Source: Hetaerina americana (lineage: Eukaryota > Arthropoda > Insecta > Odonata > Calopterygidae). From it: a stretch of 64,000 bases of DNA. Below the pieces are notes generated by a model, which searched no databases, had not been told where the DNA came from, and saw only the letters and a list, made by a program, of their open reading frames with translations. How positions within the stretch are numbered: the first letter of the stretch is position 1; every line of letters starts with the position of its first letter. Made by a program: the position numbers and the translations under genes. Below, piece by piece: positions 49,183 through 63,897 of this stretch. The stretch is taken from assembly GCA_022747635.1 (NCBI GenBank), contig JAKTNV010000061.1, positions 2,185,501 to 2,249,500 on the forward strand, given 5' to 3'.

Positions 49183-50336
49183 TTAAGTATAGTTAACGGC
49201 CAAACTGTCGATCAAGGGAATAGTTATAATATGAGATGACGACGAGGGTAATTAATTTATCATGGTCGCGACGCCCGTTGAGGTCAAGGTTTGGGCCCGT
49301 ACGGGAGTGAAGTCTTCGTTCAGTTGGCTTGACTTTACAGACTAGCGGGTCTCTATGGCCCGACCAACAAAAGGTGATCCTAATTGACTCATCAAATACT
49401 TGACGCGTTTTACCCAAAGCTATTAAATAGTAGATTGCTTGAGGGAAGCCAAGTTATTTATTTATAACGTATGCTAACCACATTTATACACACACTAGAG
49501 CTGCCACTAATGGCGTACATTGCTGCACTATAATTATTATGGTTTAGCAGCGTCAGCCATGAAGTGTTCCATGGCGAAATCGAGAACGTTTTCTTTGGTC
49601 AAGTACTCGTAAAAAAGTATGACGCATGCAGAGGAAACCTATTTGTTTAATAAGTAACTCATACCGAGGCCATGGAACATAATTCCTTTCAAGTGTCCAA
49701 GCAGGAAGGCGTGTCCGTGCTATTTAAGCGTTTTCTCCTCTCAACCATTCGATCTCCTCCCCGGATGTACTTATCTGGGAACCACTTTTCCTAAATGTGA
49801 ACCCTGTAATTAGCTGAAGTTTTAAATAATTGGAATGGTGGTTACACGGGTAGTGATAGCGACGATTTTAAGTGGGGTAAGCCCCCTATTTAGAATGGCG
49901 GGTGATGGATGTGTGTTGGTTCCACGCGAACAGTCTATTGCAGTCCTACAACGATCGCGGAAAGTATCTAGATGTAGTCCTTTTCCGAACTTTAGACGGA
50001 GAGGATAATTCAAAGCCTTTTGGGTATAATGGTATAGCATCCTTGATTATTCACCCAGGAATGATATGGTGAGCATAATATTTTGATATTAACGTAGACA
50101 CGTTTTTTACTTTCGTCCAGTGCTCTCATTTTTATTTTGTGGTGAATAGAGAAATGGATTTCATCGTTCTTACGGAATCATGAAATTTTTAAAAATATGG
50201 GTGGCTCTCGTCGCAATTTAAAAAAGTAAATTGTTAAAGTAAACCCTATTTATGTTGGTCTAATGTTTAAATTAGTTGCGTGCAGATTTAACATAAATGT
50301 TTAAGATTACATATTTATAAATATATAAATAAATAA

Positions 50337-50339
<3 letters not shown>
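49182..50339. other. no recognisable feature
   Basis: Mixed DNA; short minus frames of 72-74 aa are unrecognised. Confidence 0.45.

Positions 50340-50377
<38 letters not shown>
50340..50377. repeat. (TA)n microsatellite at the SINE 5' edge
   Basis: A TA tract directly before the SINE head. Confidence 0.9.
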
Positions 50378-50378
<1 letters not shown>

Positions 50379-50633
50379 GGGTCGCGGTATTACAGGGGGT
50401 AGCGCGTTGGACTACTGACCGGAAGGTCCTGGGTTCGATTCCCGAGCAAGGCACTCTGGGCAACCAAGCTATGTGATTTTTTGGGTATCAGATCTTCCTG
50501 GGAAACCATAACCGGCACAGGGAAAGGAACTGGCCCCCCTACCCTGATGTGTGAATCTCACACGCCGTACAGGGCTTATTACTGGATGAACTCTACCATC
50601 ACCTACCAAACCGACCTTCGGGTTGATTACTGT
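50379..50633 (+). mobile_element. tRNA-derived SINE (family 1), full length
   Basis: Probably the best representative. Head gggtcgcggtattacagggg with B-box GGTTCGATTCCCG, body tgggtatcagatcttcctgg and ggaaaccataaccggcacag, then cttattactggatgaactct and accgaccttcgggttga. It joins (TA)n at both ends. The body is highly similar to the copies at 11062 and 52601 (minus), so the family is young. Confidence 0.88.
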
Positions 50634-50680
50634 ATATATACATATATATATATATGTGTATATATATGTATGTGTATATA

Positions 50681-50745
<65 letters not shown>
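50634..50745. repeat. (TA)n/(GTATA)n microsatellite at the SINE 3' end
   Basis: About 110 bp of TA repeats with tgtgtgta interruptions. Confidence 0.92.
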
Positions 50746-50748
<3 letters not shown>

Positions 50749-51279
50749 AATTCACACTATTAGTATATCGTATATCTGCTGGCGTTGACTTCTCTACGCG
50801 CGGTTGCCTAATCCATTGATTTTTTTCCAAACATGAAATTCGAAAATATTGCCGCTGTATCTTAATAACTACACATATAACTTTTTCCTTCAAAATTTGA
50901 ACGTTTTAAATCTTATGTTGAATAATTCGTTCAAATGGGAAGAATTTACTATATTCAATTAAAATTCGGACGTCAAGGCTCGTTCTTATGGAGTTTTACA
51001 ACCTTAAATTAGAGACTGCATAGAAAATAAGAGAGCAAAAGCAAAAAATAATTATCCTGTCGTTTTCTTAAGCTGTACTCACCTGAACTTCTTTCACAAT
51101 TAACGTGATGTGACTCCAAAACTTGAAAGGATTTTGGAATGGACGAAGACTCCATGGCATAAACTAAAAAAATATTGAGTGCTTAACCGTAAGATATGCT
51201 GTAAGTGGACGGCGAATTAGTTTTTAACGCCGACGGACGCATCGTGCTAATTAAATAAACATTAGCGACGGAATCGCTG
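50746..51279. other. no recognisable feature
   Basis: AT-rich DNA. Confidence 0.5.
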
Positions 51280-51830
51280 ACTCTCCGCCCTACCCGTATT
51301 TGTGCATTTCACGTGATGCAAACCGTAATTACGTCTCGGTGCGAGGAGGCAGCTAGTGGAGGGGGGGGGCAGCGAGGAAAAAGGGGACACCAAGGGGTGG
51401 GAAGAAAGGGGGCAAAAAGGGGAAGTGGGTGGGGAGAGAAGGAGGGATGGGACGTGTGGCCTGTCCAGTTGTGATAACGCTGGAGACGAAGTTCCTGAGA
51501 GCCCTGTCGCCGAAAGCACATTACACTCTCATCCAATCACGACTCTAACCTACTCACTCTCTCCCACTCCGCTCTTACCCTCCACCACGCTGCTCCCCCA
51601 TCTTCTCCCCCCCCCCACCCACTCCAACAAACACTCTCCCTCGTCTCCTCTCCCCATCCCCCTCCCTGTATCACACGCCCCCCTCCCTGCCCACACTCCC
51701 GGCACCTCGTGCGTAGTGTCGTGATAGCTGGGAGCCACTCACGAACCTCCGCTGCCGTTGATTCCGTGGGTGCCGTTTCGTTTTCAGTCTTTCTGTCCAA
51801 ACGAAAATACGTGAAACCCCCACTACAATC
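51280..51830. other. GC-rich island 10, strand-asymmetric
   Basis: G-rich on the plus strand at 51357-51450 and C-rich at 51560-51710 (ccccccccccaccc). The two blocks are roughly complementary in composition. A 122-aa plus frame has no known domain. Unidentified, possibly regulatory. Confidence 0.4.
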
Positions 51831-51896
51831 TACAGCCCACTTTCCCTAAACACACCCGTCAATGTATTTGTATATATGTACCCGTGAATACACACA

Positions 51897-51935
<39 letters not shown>

Positions 51936-51965
51936 CACACACACACGCACAAGTATATATATATA
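51831..51965. repeat. (TA)n and (CA)n microsatellites
   Basis: TA repeats at 51899-51930, then acacacacacac and a short second TA run. Confidence 0.9.
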
Positions 51966-52543
51966 AATGATGGGCCTCTAGTGTAATCGGAAATAGCTGG
52001 GATTCTTTGCCGCTGACCCTTCCTCGTCCTCCCCTCACGATCAGAGTGAAGCGTGCATAGAAGTTTGTCCTAGCGGCACTTTGAATTCTTCCGGGTCGAA
52101 CTGCGTGTTTCTTAAGACTGAAATAAGTTTATGAGTACATTTTGTGTAGAGTATTTCAGGATTTGAAAGTGTACGCCGCATATACTTACGTCATGTTAAT
52201 ATATAAATGATTTCTTAAAATTATCATTGCATGATGATTTCACGAGATCCTTTTCTTTACCATATTACTGCACGAATTAATGTATATTTAATTATTTCAC
52301 GCTGCTGATATTATCAATTGTTCATGTGATTATAATTTCCACTAATTTATCCTTGTGATCAGTCAATTGAGAATTTTATGATGAGCTAACGTCACACTAT
52401 CCGAATTCTGTTTCCTCCTTCCAAGTATCCATCAAAAAAATCTCCTTTCTACTACATTCTTCACCATCTGGCTATTTCTCAATAACTGCTTCAGCCCTGC
52501 ACTCCACTATCCTCCATCCACCTCATGCCTCATTACATACATA

Positions 52544-52544
<1 letters not shown>
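51966..52544. other. no recognisable feature
   Basis: Mixed AT-rich DNA. Confidence 0.45.

Positions 52545-52600
<56 letters not shown>
52545..52600. repeat. (TA)n microsatellite at the SINE 3' end
   Basis: A pure TA tract abutting the minus-strand SINE. Confidence 0.95.
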
Positions 52601-52604
<4 letters not shown>

Positions 52605-52773
52605 ATAGACAAAGTAATCAACCCGAAGGTCGGTTTGGTAGGTGATGGTAGAGTTCACCAGGTACTAAGCCCAATGGCGTGTGAAATTCACACATCAGGG
52701 TAGGTGGGCTAGTTCCTTTCCCTGTTCCGGTTACGGTTTCCCAGGAAGACCTGGCACCCGAAAAATCACATAG

Positions 52774-52775
<2 letters not shown>
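52601..52775 (-). mobile_element. SINE (family 1) lacking the tRNA-like head
   Basis: In reverse complement it runs from cgggtgccaggtcttcctgg through ggaaaccgtaaccggaacag to accgaccttcgggttga. The head is absent: sequence stops at agctatgtga and (TA)n follows, so the copy is 5' truncated directly into TA repeats. Confidence 0.88.
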
Positions 52776-52819
<44 letters not shown>

Positions 52820-52836
52820 TATATATATATACATAT
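52776..52836. repeat. (TA)n microsatellite at the SINE 5' edge
   Basis: A TA tract with a gacatata interruption. Confidence 0.92.
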
Positions 52837-54769
52837 ATTCCTGGCCCATTCTCTTATTCTTCTATTCCCCCTTTACTTCAAAATATACTTGTAAAACAAC
52901 TTTTCCTTCTATTCTGTTTTAAAGTCTCCGACCTTCATGGTGAAATTTAAATTTCTTTTTCATATTTAGGAAAAAATCAATTATTAAACTCACTTTTCAT
53001 TTACACTTGTCCCTTGTATTTTGTTTAGATCCTATCCCGTGTTCACAAATTCCTTTTGTCTCAAGACTAATGGTTGCAATCTTTTCCTCGCCACCTTTAT
53101 GCGTTTTCAACTGTCAGTCTAAAGTTAATTTAGTAAGGTAATCAATGGTTATGTGAGATCAGTAAAAAATAATGTTATAACGATAATTCATAGAGACAGC
53201 ACGACATAAGACATGACTTCCACAATGATACGAATCAACAAGGCATGAAGTTCAAATAATTTGATAGAATTTGCAATACACGTTTGCTACAAGCTATTAT
53301 CCTCCTGGATAATTTGCATTGGAATTATATACCTGGATTAATCAGAAGTGTGTTAAATTATTTTATTACAAACCTGTTTACTTGTGAATAAATTAGAGAT
53401 ATTTGTTCATTAATTTAATCTCCTCTTGGAGGAATTCTTGAGTTTGTACAGCTCACAAAACGAAAAATCTGAATCCTGACCCACAGGATATGTCTACTTG
53501 CGACTGGAAACTTCTTTTCTCGTTGTGGTCTTTTTCATGAATACCGGACGGCGCTTTGATCCTCTTTTTCTCTCTTTCCTCTCTCTTCAATTCTCTTCAT
53601 CTCCCTTTCTCATTTAGTTCAAATAGACTTGTACAAATTACGCTGTGTATGCAAACAGTAACATTTTACTTAAAAACCTTGTTATCAATGCTACCTATGT
53701 AGTGAGAGTGTTGAAAATATTAAAATGGTCATTATTTTCTTGATGAAAAGTTGAGAGACGTTCATTCGCTCCTTTTTTTATTGACCGGGGACTCATTTTC
53801 TACTGATACATCGTGCAAATGATTGTAAAAATATGAAAAAAGGCTTTAGTTCATATTTTATAGCGCTCTTCGATCCATAGTTCATTACAAAATTTATTTT
53901 TCATCTAAAAACAAAATATGCGACCTTTCCGGTAGTGAATTTAATATTTATTTAATTATTGAATCTAATATTTCTGAGCTCCAATTCACTTGATGGCATT
54001 GAAAAATTAGAGTCTTGGGATTGTGACTACACAAACAAAATTAAATTTTATCAGATCCTTCATGTGGGCTTGATATATCCGTATCATAGTTGATACACCA
54101 AATGGATACTATTAAATAGGCTATTCTTTGTTCGTATTCTCTTTCACTTATTACATCGCTTCGTGTGATCTTCGGCAAAGAGTATTTGAATATTGCTACC
54201 CACTCCCTATCAAATTTTACAGGATTTATAAATGTAAACTTTTTGTCAAATAAGCTTTAATATAGGTAGGCATATTTAAATGTCCATCTCTAGTTCTTAT
54301 CAATAAAAAAATTTAAGTTGTAGTAGCAGACAAGGTCATAATTTCTATTGATCTGTTAATAAAACGATCATTGGTTATCTCTGATTCCATTTGGCGAAAT
54401 CAGAGTATCATTAAATTCAATTGTTCAATCTCCACCAAAATTGGCATTTTTTCTTGCAAAAGATAATAAGGACCAAATTGTGTAAGGCAATGGGAATAGT
54501 TCCGTGCTAAACCAGTCATGACAAATGTGAAGGCACTTGAACGAGGACCGTAAAATAGTGAAAACCTATCACCAAGTCCTCATCTTTGGCTCTGACTTAA
54601 TAATACCGCGTACTTTATTATATATCTTCCAAAACCGGTTAATGTTTCAGGAAATAAATTTAAAATATGCCTTCTTCATTCATTTCCAAATCAGATCCTT
54701 CGAATGCGAGAAATGTTTTAAAAGACGCCACATCATGTTATATCATAGTTAAATTGCCATCACGTGGGC
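52837..54769. other. AT-rich desert
   Basis: No supported gene or repeat in about 1.9 kb. Confidence 0.5.
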
Positions 54770-55410
54770 CCTAATTTATTCTTTCCCTCGGGAATCGGTT
54801 CCGTTCGGGTAATTTGCCGTTACCGCGGTTGGGTGAAAATGAATGCTCCCGATTCAACTGGCTAGAGCCACCCATGCGACAACGTTTGTTTCCTATATCG
54901 GATTATTCCCCCATCCCAGAGTTTTTTTAAGTGAACACCCAGATCTCCACCGCCACTCCAAATCATAGGTCTACCCTTCTCCACATTAGACCCTCTGACA
55001 CGACCACCCTCTTCCGAGCATTGAAGTCTCCCCCAGCCGTCTTATCCCCCGTTGAAGTTTCCGAAGCGACCCTCCGCTCGCCCGCTCGGACGACCGCTCC
55101 CTTTGCCCCCTCAAAGGACATAAAACGCGGGGAACAGCGGGTGGCCATTCCGTTACAGGACATTTGGTTTAGGACTAGGCCTCCTGCTGTTTCTCCCAAG
55201 CGACGCCCACACCTTTTCGGGCTTTAGGGACCACATGGGGCGAGCACGTCGTCGTGTCTGTAACACTCAAAGTCAACAATTTTGCTCCTCTGAGGAAAAA
55301 AAAAGTAAGGGTTAAGAGGCAGCTCTCTCCTTCCAGTTTCCTACCCTTCTTCGACTCTCCCTTCTATACGACTAGCCGGGTCGTCGAGCTCCTTCGTAGC
55401 CCTGTTGAAT
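54770..55410. other. GC-rich island 11
   Basis: CpG-containing DNA (cgctcgcccgctcggacgac). Open frames of 98 aa plus (54931-55227) and 78 aa minus overlap and have no recognised domain. Possibly regulatory. Confidence 0.4.
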
Positions 55411-56036
55411 GTCGTCTTTCGGCCTAATGATTTCCAGTGGACAATACATTACACCAATGGAAATAGGAATAAAAAAGATCATAATATTCAAAGAAGCGCT
55501 CTTGATTAAATTTGAGAATGCTACGGAAAGTGAGTTTGAAAATAATTGACATATGATGTACTTTATCGTAATTTAGAGAACTATGTTCGTTTCTATTTAT
55601 TTGCTCATACATATAACCAAAAATAAAATGGGGTAGCATTTACAAACGCTCTGGGGCTATAGCTTGCGTAAAATACATATGTAAAGATTATTTTAATTGC
55701 AATAATTAGACTATAGAGTAAGTAATTGGGGTTTTCTTACCGCCGTTGTTCTAAAAGGAACTTTAAAGTTATTTTGATCTAAAGAAACAAAACTCGATTT
55801 GTTCTGATGACCCTAAAAAAACTTAAGCCTGATTCTATTAATTACATTACCTCATACCCTTAGGTAAAAAATACTAATTCAATCATGTATTTATAATATA
55901 GGAGATAATAATAATAATTCGGGAGAATCGACTTCAAACCTTCCTCCTAATGTCGGCTCAAACTAGAAGGAGAATATTTGACAAAACCAGAGCCAGGCTA
56001 TGATGAGGAAGACGGGAAGAGGACAATTTGGAAGTT
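55411..56036. other. no recognisable feature
   Basis: AT-rich DNA. Confidence 0.5.
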
Positions 56037-56096
56037 GTCCCTTGTGTATACTGATATAATCGGTTTCCGCGATTATATATCAGTATCACAGGGACA
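56037..56096. repeat. imperfect inverted repeat, about 27-bp arms
   Basis: gtcccttgtgtatactgata and the complement of atatcagtatcacagggac form a stem with a short loop (about ggtttcc). Small indels break the pairing. No TA or other target duplication was noted. Confidence 0.85.
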
Positions 56097-57630
<1,534 letters not shown>

Positions 57631-58600
57631 ATAAACATGAAAATATTTCGTATTTATAGACTTTAAATTGGTTCTGAAGTCCCTTTTCCTTAATTACTTT
57701 TTTGCATGTCGCTCAAGTCGTTTTTCTGTATTATCTCTCCTTCCATCTAGTAATCGAATTAATTTCCATTCATATTATGCGGCGAGAAAGTGATTTAATT
57801 TGTTTCTTTCGACCGTTTTGATAGGGAAACAGGTTCCGCGGCAGCGCGATGCGGTCAACGCCGCCGAGTCCCGCGCTTGAGAAAACTGCGCGACACGTGC
57901 TCTGAATATTCTCTCCTTCACTCGTCCGGTGAGGTTCACTCCCCTAGTTAGACCGTTATAACGATGAAGTTGTAGGCCCTAAATCAAATTTAGTTTTTGG
58001 AGACATTTGCATGAATTACGGTCCGGAATCTTGATACTATTAAACAGCGAAGTTTTTCGCATCCGCTTTCCTAAGTAAGCATTTTCAAGCACTAGCAATT
58101 TTGCGGAGGGTGAATTAACAATATCATTTTGTGTTCCTCATGCAGTAAATGTTCATCTATTTTTTCTTTCATAGTTCTTTCAACATTAGTTCTGTCCTAA
58201 ATTTCGAATAAATGCTTGTGACTAAACGATTAAATGTGTATAGTCTATTATTTCCCCTACGTACTTTGGCAATATGTTTTGGAAACTTTTTGAAATATTT
58301 TGAGCATAGATTATATGCATAGAATGAGCAATCCAGTCGTAATTACATCAAAATAGCAATTTTCTAATTAAATTTGGTAAATGATTTTTAAATCAAGGGT
58401 AATATCGTATTTTTAAACAGAAAATGTTATCCGAAGTGGATAATGTGGTATGCCGGTGCTGGAAGCAATCAGGGAATGATGAGGTTGTCAGGAAACAGGA
58501 TACACGGTGAAGATTCAACAAACCAATCCTCGAATCTGTGAAGATGAAATGATTCGATCCCTTTTTTTAGTTCTTCCTCAGCGCATTTGGTCAAAAATAT
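57631..58600. other. AT-rich DNA with a short GC-rich patch at 57830-57950
   Basis: The patch (ggttccgcggcagcgcgatg...) is CpG-rich but short. Nothing recognised as coding. Confidence 0.45.
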
Positions 58601-59150
58601 TTCCTCAATCCTGGCCTTGTTTGCTTTGGCTTGCTTGCGTGTGTGTATGTATTCGCGTGTGGGAGAGACAGCAACGAGGGAGACGGCCTGCGAGATGGAT
58701 GACGAGGATATATACGTCTTCTCCCTCGCGGTATCCTCTTGGTTCCTGGATTGATGGGTCCATTTTACAGGCCGGAGGTAGAGTGGGTAGAAATGGCGAC
58801 GGGAGAGGGGAGCGTGGGTCGTTTCCAAGGGGTCATTGGGAGGCAGCATCAGATGGAGGAAGATAAAGAGGGGGGAGGTTGCGCTGGCAAACGAAAGTTG
58901 CCCCAGGGTTGAGACCTGTCACACCCCCACTACTGGCCCTCACCACTTCCCATCAAAAGAGAGAAACAGTCGCCCCTCATTTGTAACTCTAATCTATCCC
59001 TCTCGCCAGCCCTTGAGGCACACGGATAGCTCCGAGGTTTGTAGCGTAGTTGCACTGATCACTGAAAGAGACGAGCGACTTCAAATGCTCAGTTGGGGGG
59101 TGTGGTGTCCAGGCACTCGGCTTTCTGATTCTAAGAAGGGCGGTTAGATG
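58601..59150. other. GC-richer island 12
   Basis: Overlapping frames of 103-126 aa on both strands (58469-59147) without a recognised domain. Possibly regulatory. Confidence 0.4.
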
Positions 59151-60257
59151 TTGGATAGTTTGATGCATCACGCCCTTTAAAGATGCCTTCATGGTGGCCT
59201 TAGTAATATCCAGATGTTCCTTTCTATGCTGCTTCAGTAATTTTTTCACTGCAATCATAATATATCTGAGATAAATGGTTTTTAGAGAATTCATGTGGTA
59301 TACTTGGCCTATTTTAGGCGTGAAAATATTTCCACCAGCTGCGATATGCAATATTCTCTTGTGGATTGCCCCGATATATGCATTATCTATGGAATAGTTT
59401 TAATCCGCTTTGAATTTAATGATATTTTGTCAGTGGCATGAGTTTTCACTTAAATTTAAATTTTGAATATAAAAGAATCTTGAATCCTTTAAATGGCTAA
59501 GTTAACAATTTGGTGATATATTTTATTACAAAGTCTATTGATGAAAGCCGATTTTTGTGCCATAGTTAACTCATAGATCACCAATTTAGATAAGAAGTAT
59601 TTTCATCTTGAATAAAATCCCCCTAAAATGGTTACGCAATAGATTTAATTCCACTGTCACTACTCTACATTAATGACAAGACCCTTGCTAGTGATGCATG
59701 GTCACAATATAATGCTATTATGGGCAAATTTACACTAACTTTTGATCAATGATGTGCCACTTAATGATTGATAACATATAATATTTTAAGTAATGTTCGA
59801 TATCTCTTTCGATAGCTATACTTACTTGCACATGTATAATTTATTTATGTTTGTTATTGTGATTGTGAACGCCAATCAGCCACGCTCTGTCGATTTTGAG
59901 AATATTAATCCCTCATTCTCCCATATTCAGAATTAAACCATCTAGCCTGAATAATAATTCCATCCCATGCAATGAATTATAAGTGGCAATGAAATATCGT
60001 AAAAGGTAACCAATATCAAAAAGACCTTCAATTTTGAACGAAGTAGATCCAAATTCGTCCCAATTTTAGAAAATGTCTTCAAAATACGAACATATTGCTA
60101 GCAATGGCATTAGCAGAAATTAGTAAGAGTCAAAAGACATAGAACAACACCTTGATGATATAAAAATGTCCTGCAAGTGATGTTCCTGACGATTGATCAT
60201 ATATTGATCGCGACTGTTAATTAATGAATAAAAAATGTAATAAAATGGGTCACAGAG
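59151..60257. other. no recognisable feature
   Basis: AT-rich DNA; a 120-aa minus frame at 58989-59351 has no known domain. Confidence 0.45.
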
Positions 60258-60259
60258 TA

Positions 60260-61155
60260 CGAGGTCTATCCCAAAAGTAGTTGGACTGAGTTGATAAAAA
60301 AATACTGCTAAAATTGATACATTTTAATGACAAATCTTCGAAGTAGCACCCTTGTGCGTCCACACACCGCTGCCAGAGTGTTTTCTATGCCTCGTACGCC
60401 TTACGGAAGGCGGCGCCCGGAATGATGTTGAACTCCCTCGCCACTGCCTGTCGTAACGATCCCACCAAGCTGTGGGGACGTCTTGTCAGCACGAATTTGA
60501 AATTGGGGAAGAGGAAGAAGTCTCGTGAGGTATTGCCTAAACAGTTTGAGCTCTCACTCATATAGTCAAGAACCTTTTGGCAGATCCAAGTGCGAGTTTC
60601 CTTGTGTTCCTGCAGCACCAACTTCTCACGCACCTTTCTTATGCTCAATTTTTCGGTCACAAGTCGATTCAAATCATTTTTTGGGATGCCAAGTTCATCA
60701 TAAACCATGGAAAAACTTAATTTGCTATCCTTGTCCAGCAAAGACTTTACTCTTGCAAGATTTTTGTCACTTTTTGAGGTCAAAGGGTGTCCCGAACATT
60801 TCTGTATCTTCTCTTGTTTCCCGAAACAACTTGTGCCCCTCAAATTACCCGATCTATCCACAGCGTTATTACCACAAGCTGCCTTGAGCATGTCATGAGT
60901 CTATTTCCTCGTTTCGCCCAGTTTCACGAAAAATTTTATGATGTAGCGCTGTTCCAATGCCCGGTTCATGATGGAGAGTAACGAGGTCACATTATAGAGG
61001 ATTCGCAAACGAACGATCCGCACTCCGCAAAGGCTGAGAGCCAACCGGCCTCCAGCCTTTCCTGAGACTCCCCTCCTTCAAACTCAGCCAGAGAAATCGC
61101 CGCCGGTCCGTCTATCCGGGAAAAATAAGTGGTACTACTTTTGAGACAGACCTTG
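60260..61155 (-). mobile_element. internally deleted mariner element (896 bp)
   Basis: Terminal inverted repeats of about 22 bp (cgaggtctatcccaaaagta left; caaggtctgtctcaaaagta read inward from the right) are imperfect. The left flank is TA at 60258-60259; the right flank is ca, a probable mutated TA. It is a different mariner lineage from the one at 30218, older and decayed. Confidence 0.85.
60385..60969 (-). pseudogene. mariner transposase, core-deleted and decayed
   Basis: From ATG 60969 the minus strand reads MNRALEQRYIIKFFVKLGE, a mariner N-terminus, then a stop near 60900. The open frame continues with the DNA-binding region (LARVKSLLDKDSKLSFSMVYDELGI) and the linker to KVLDYMSES. The first two catalytic aspartates are absent because a deletion joins this to SRDFFLFPNFKF, the position of the third. 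A C-terminal tail ends at AFRKAYEA. No active enzyme is possible. Confidence 0.88.
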
Positions 61156-62799
61156 CATGTGTCTCTTGTTTTCTATGAAAATATAGGCATTAGTGTCATC
61201 GAAATTTCATTGTCTTCTCTCAGTTCATATGTTCTACAAGGGATGATAATTTCTCCATGTTAAATAAAGTCTTCTAAGCACATAAACGCACAAAATATTA
61301 GGGAGGTCAATGGAATGGTTAAATAAAAATTTATTTGTTTCGCATGTCCTGATTTCACATCTGCCATTCAATGAACACTGTGCGACAGGATTCGTTCAAG
61401 GATAATCATTAAGTAATGGAAGAAAGTTCATACCATTGTATTTTGTGCTACCTATGTGATCACGTTTTACCTAGATATTTGCCACTCAATATCGGTTTTA
61501 TGATGATTGGGATGAAAGAAAGACAAATGAAATTACAACAAATCATTATAGCTCTAATTCATTTACGACGACGTCTTTGATTCGTGATTTATACATTTAG
61601 GACCCACTGCGACCGAAGGTGGACGATTGGAGCTGATCAACTTCCCTTACTACATTTAACGGAAGCCTAAACAGGGGAAAAAGTCACAGAATATGACACG
61701 GAGTATGACGTTAGGAAATTGTCAATTATTCTATGGCATAAATGTGTGAAAATGCAAAATTATTAAAATATTATGTTTCTCTTTGTGTCTGATACGACTA
61801 GAAATATGATAGCACAATACCATTTTATGCGAAAGCATCAAGATATTAATAACGTTTAACGTCACGCATTCCATTCTTCATGACTGGATAATGGAAGAAG
61901 ACATTTTCTTGTTACCGCTCTCGCGTGCTTTTCAACCAAATGTTGCGAAGTATGTGCTGTAAATAAATTTAATTTTCTCTTTCCATCACAGAGGATGATG
62001 ATGGAAGCAGCACATTTCAGTTAATATGCATAATCTTCCAGGTTGCTCACTTTTATGATTATGGAATTTTTTTTACTAAAGGCCAGATCCATTAGGAGTC
62101 GAAAGGTTCTTCTTACCTGCTTATTCTTCGAAGGTTCCGTGACTTTGGCGAGTGGTCGCCGACATTTACCCGGAGGTGGGGCAGTATCCATCCATATGAT
62201 CGAAGGTGGGGACCACAGGAATCGCCAGAGACGCACTCTTATACCTACCGATACGGTAAACATTACTTAAACGGATGAGGCACCGAGATGTTCAAGAAGG
62301 CAGTGGAAAACCACTATATTAGAGTCCTGAGGATCAGTATCTTGCACCCTCATATTTTCTCCCCTCATTAAGTTAGTAGCACACACGTTATGGGGTCATC
62401 TCAAGTAAAATATTTCATTGTTAAAATTATATCTCATTCGGATCTCTGGGCTGAAACTATTCCATGGGGTGCATTAGTAAAGTGTTTCAATCAATTTAAG
62501 ACCGATGTTTTGAAATCCAGTCCACTTCGGATAAGTACTCGGAAGGTAGAAGAGAAAAATGCGTTTAATACCAGAACGTACCGAATACACATTTTATGGA
62601 AAATGGAATAAAATTTCCAAAAGAAAAAGTCATCGTTAAGGGGTGGTAAGGAGATAATTCACAAAGTATGTGCAGATAAAAATGCGTGAGTGGGGATGAC
62701 CGAGCAGAAAATCAACGCAAGGGAAATATAGAGCTTCCTGCGACGAGGAAAAAGCATATTCTTGGTGAGCATATAAAAAAGCACACGCGCGGATAGCGT
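61156..62799. other. AT-rich DNA with no supported gene
   Basis: Frames at 62021-62270 (both strands) and 62390-62611 have no recognised domain. Confidence 0.45.
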
Positions 62800-62950
62800 G
62801 GTGGTACACTTTTATATGAATAAAACAGACGGAAGACGGAGAGGTGAAAAATGTGTATGATACTATCACGGATGTCATGAAGAAATGTAAAAAGGAGAAT
62901 ATAATCTAATAATCCTTGGAAAATGGAATGTCATAATCGGATAAGGCTGA
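62800..62950 (+). pseudogene. decayed LINE endonuclease-domain fragment
   Basis: In shifting plus frames the sequence reads VHFYMNKTDG..., then EKCVYDTITDVMKKCKKENI and LGKWNVIIG. This follows the apurinic-type endonuclease of non-LTR elements, where the usual blocks are an xQVYxPT strand, VY..I...IKKCK and xGDWNAxVG. Stops interrupt it, and the residue corresponding to the catalytic Asp of GDWN reads as K. It could be the endonuclease of the LINE seen at 493 and 6099, but this is not shown. Confidence 0.5.
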
Positions 62951-63670
62951 GAAGAAAAAACGTACCCGATGATATAGATGAGGGAAACCAAGCGAATTAG
63001 GAGAGCTATTATTAGAGTTCTGAGGGGTAAAAATTAGACGAAGCGACAAGCTGATGAATAGATACGGAGAAGAACACAGCCATGTGTTAAGGCACAGAAA
63101 AATACTAGACCTACCAAATACAAACTTCTGTAGCCAGTACTTAGAAATTAAGTGCAGGACTTACAAAGCCACACGAACGCATGAATTGAGAGTTTTCTAG
63201 GTTTCTTACACGTTATGTGTCAACGTAAATAACACACGGGGAGGAATATGGCCATGAACCAAATGTAGATCGTATTGAATAATTTGTAGAAAACAGTGAT
63301 GATGGCCCAAAGTGATTAAGCTGACAAGTGCGAGGAAAAAAGCTCCATTATACACTTTCAAATTCATTTTGTTTTAAGATTTACATTAAGAAATGAGGAA
63401 TTATTGTTAGAAAAACATTTTGAATGTTTTATTCATATTTCATTTCGTCAGAGGATTCACCTGGAGTATGCTGTAGCTTTCGATTGAATTCAAAATACTT
63501 GTCTCTCTATAATTACAGACAAGAGTTATAATTTACTCTAAGCATTTGGAAAGGCTGGATTTAAAATAAATGAAACGATATTTAACAGTCAGGTAACAAA
63601 AAAAATGTCCACAATCATATACTATATGTATATGTGATTTCGTCGAAGTAACACGGAAGTATTGAATAAC
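62951..63670. other. no clear feature; possible continuation of the decayed LINE
   Basis: The words nrYGEEHSHV at about 63060-63100 may be further endonuclease relic. Otherwise AT-rich DNA. Confidence 0.35.
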
Positions 63671-63897
63671 AAACTTGGACAGCAACAAACAATATAAGAA
63701 CACATAAAAAGATCACTCACACGTTATTTCTTGACGGAATTTCTTCGACGGAATTCAGCTCCGTCTTCATCGGAAGAAATATAAGTCACTTCTATTTCTT
63801 CCGATGAAGACGGAGTTGAACTCCGTCGAAATTATCAAGAAATAACGTGTGAGTGACCTTTTTATGCCTTCTTATATTGTTTGTTGCTGTCTAAGTT

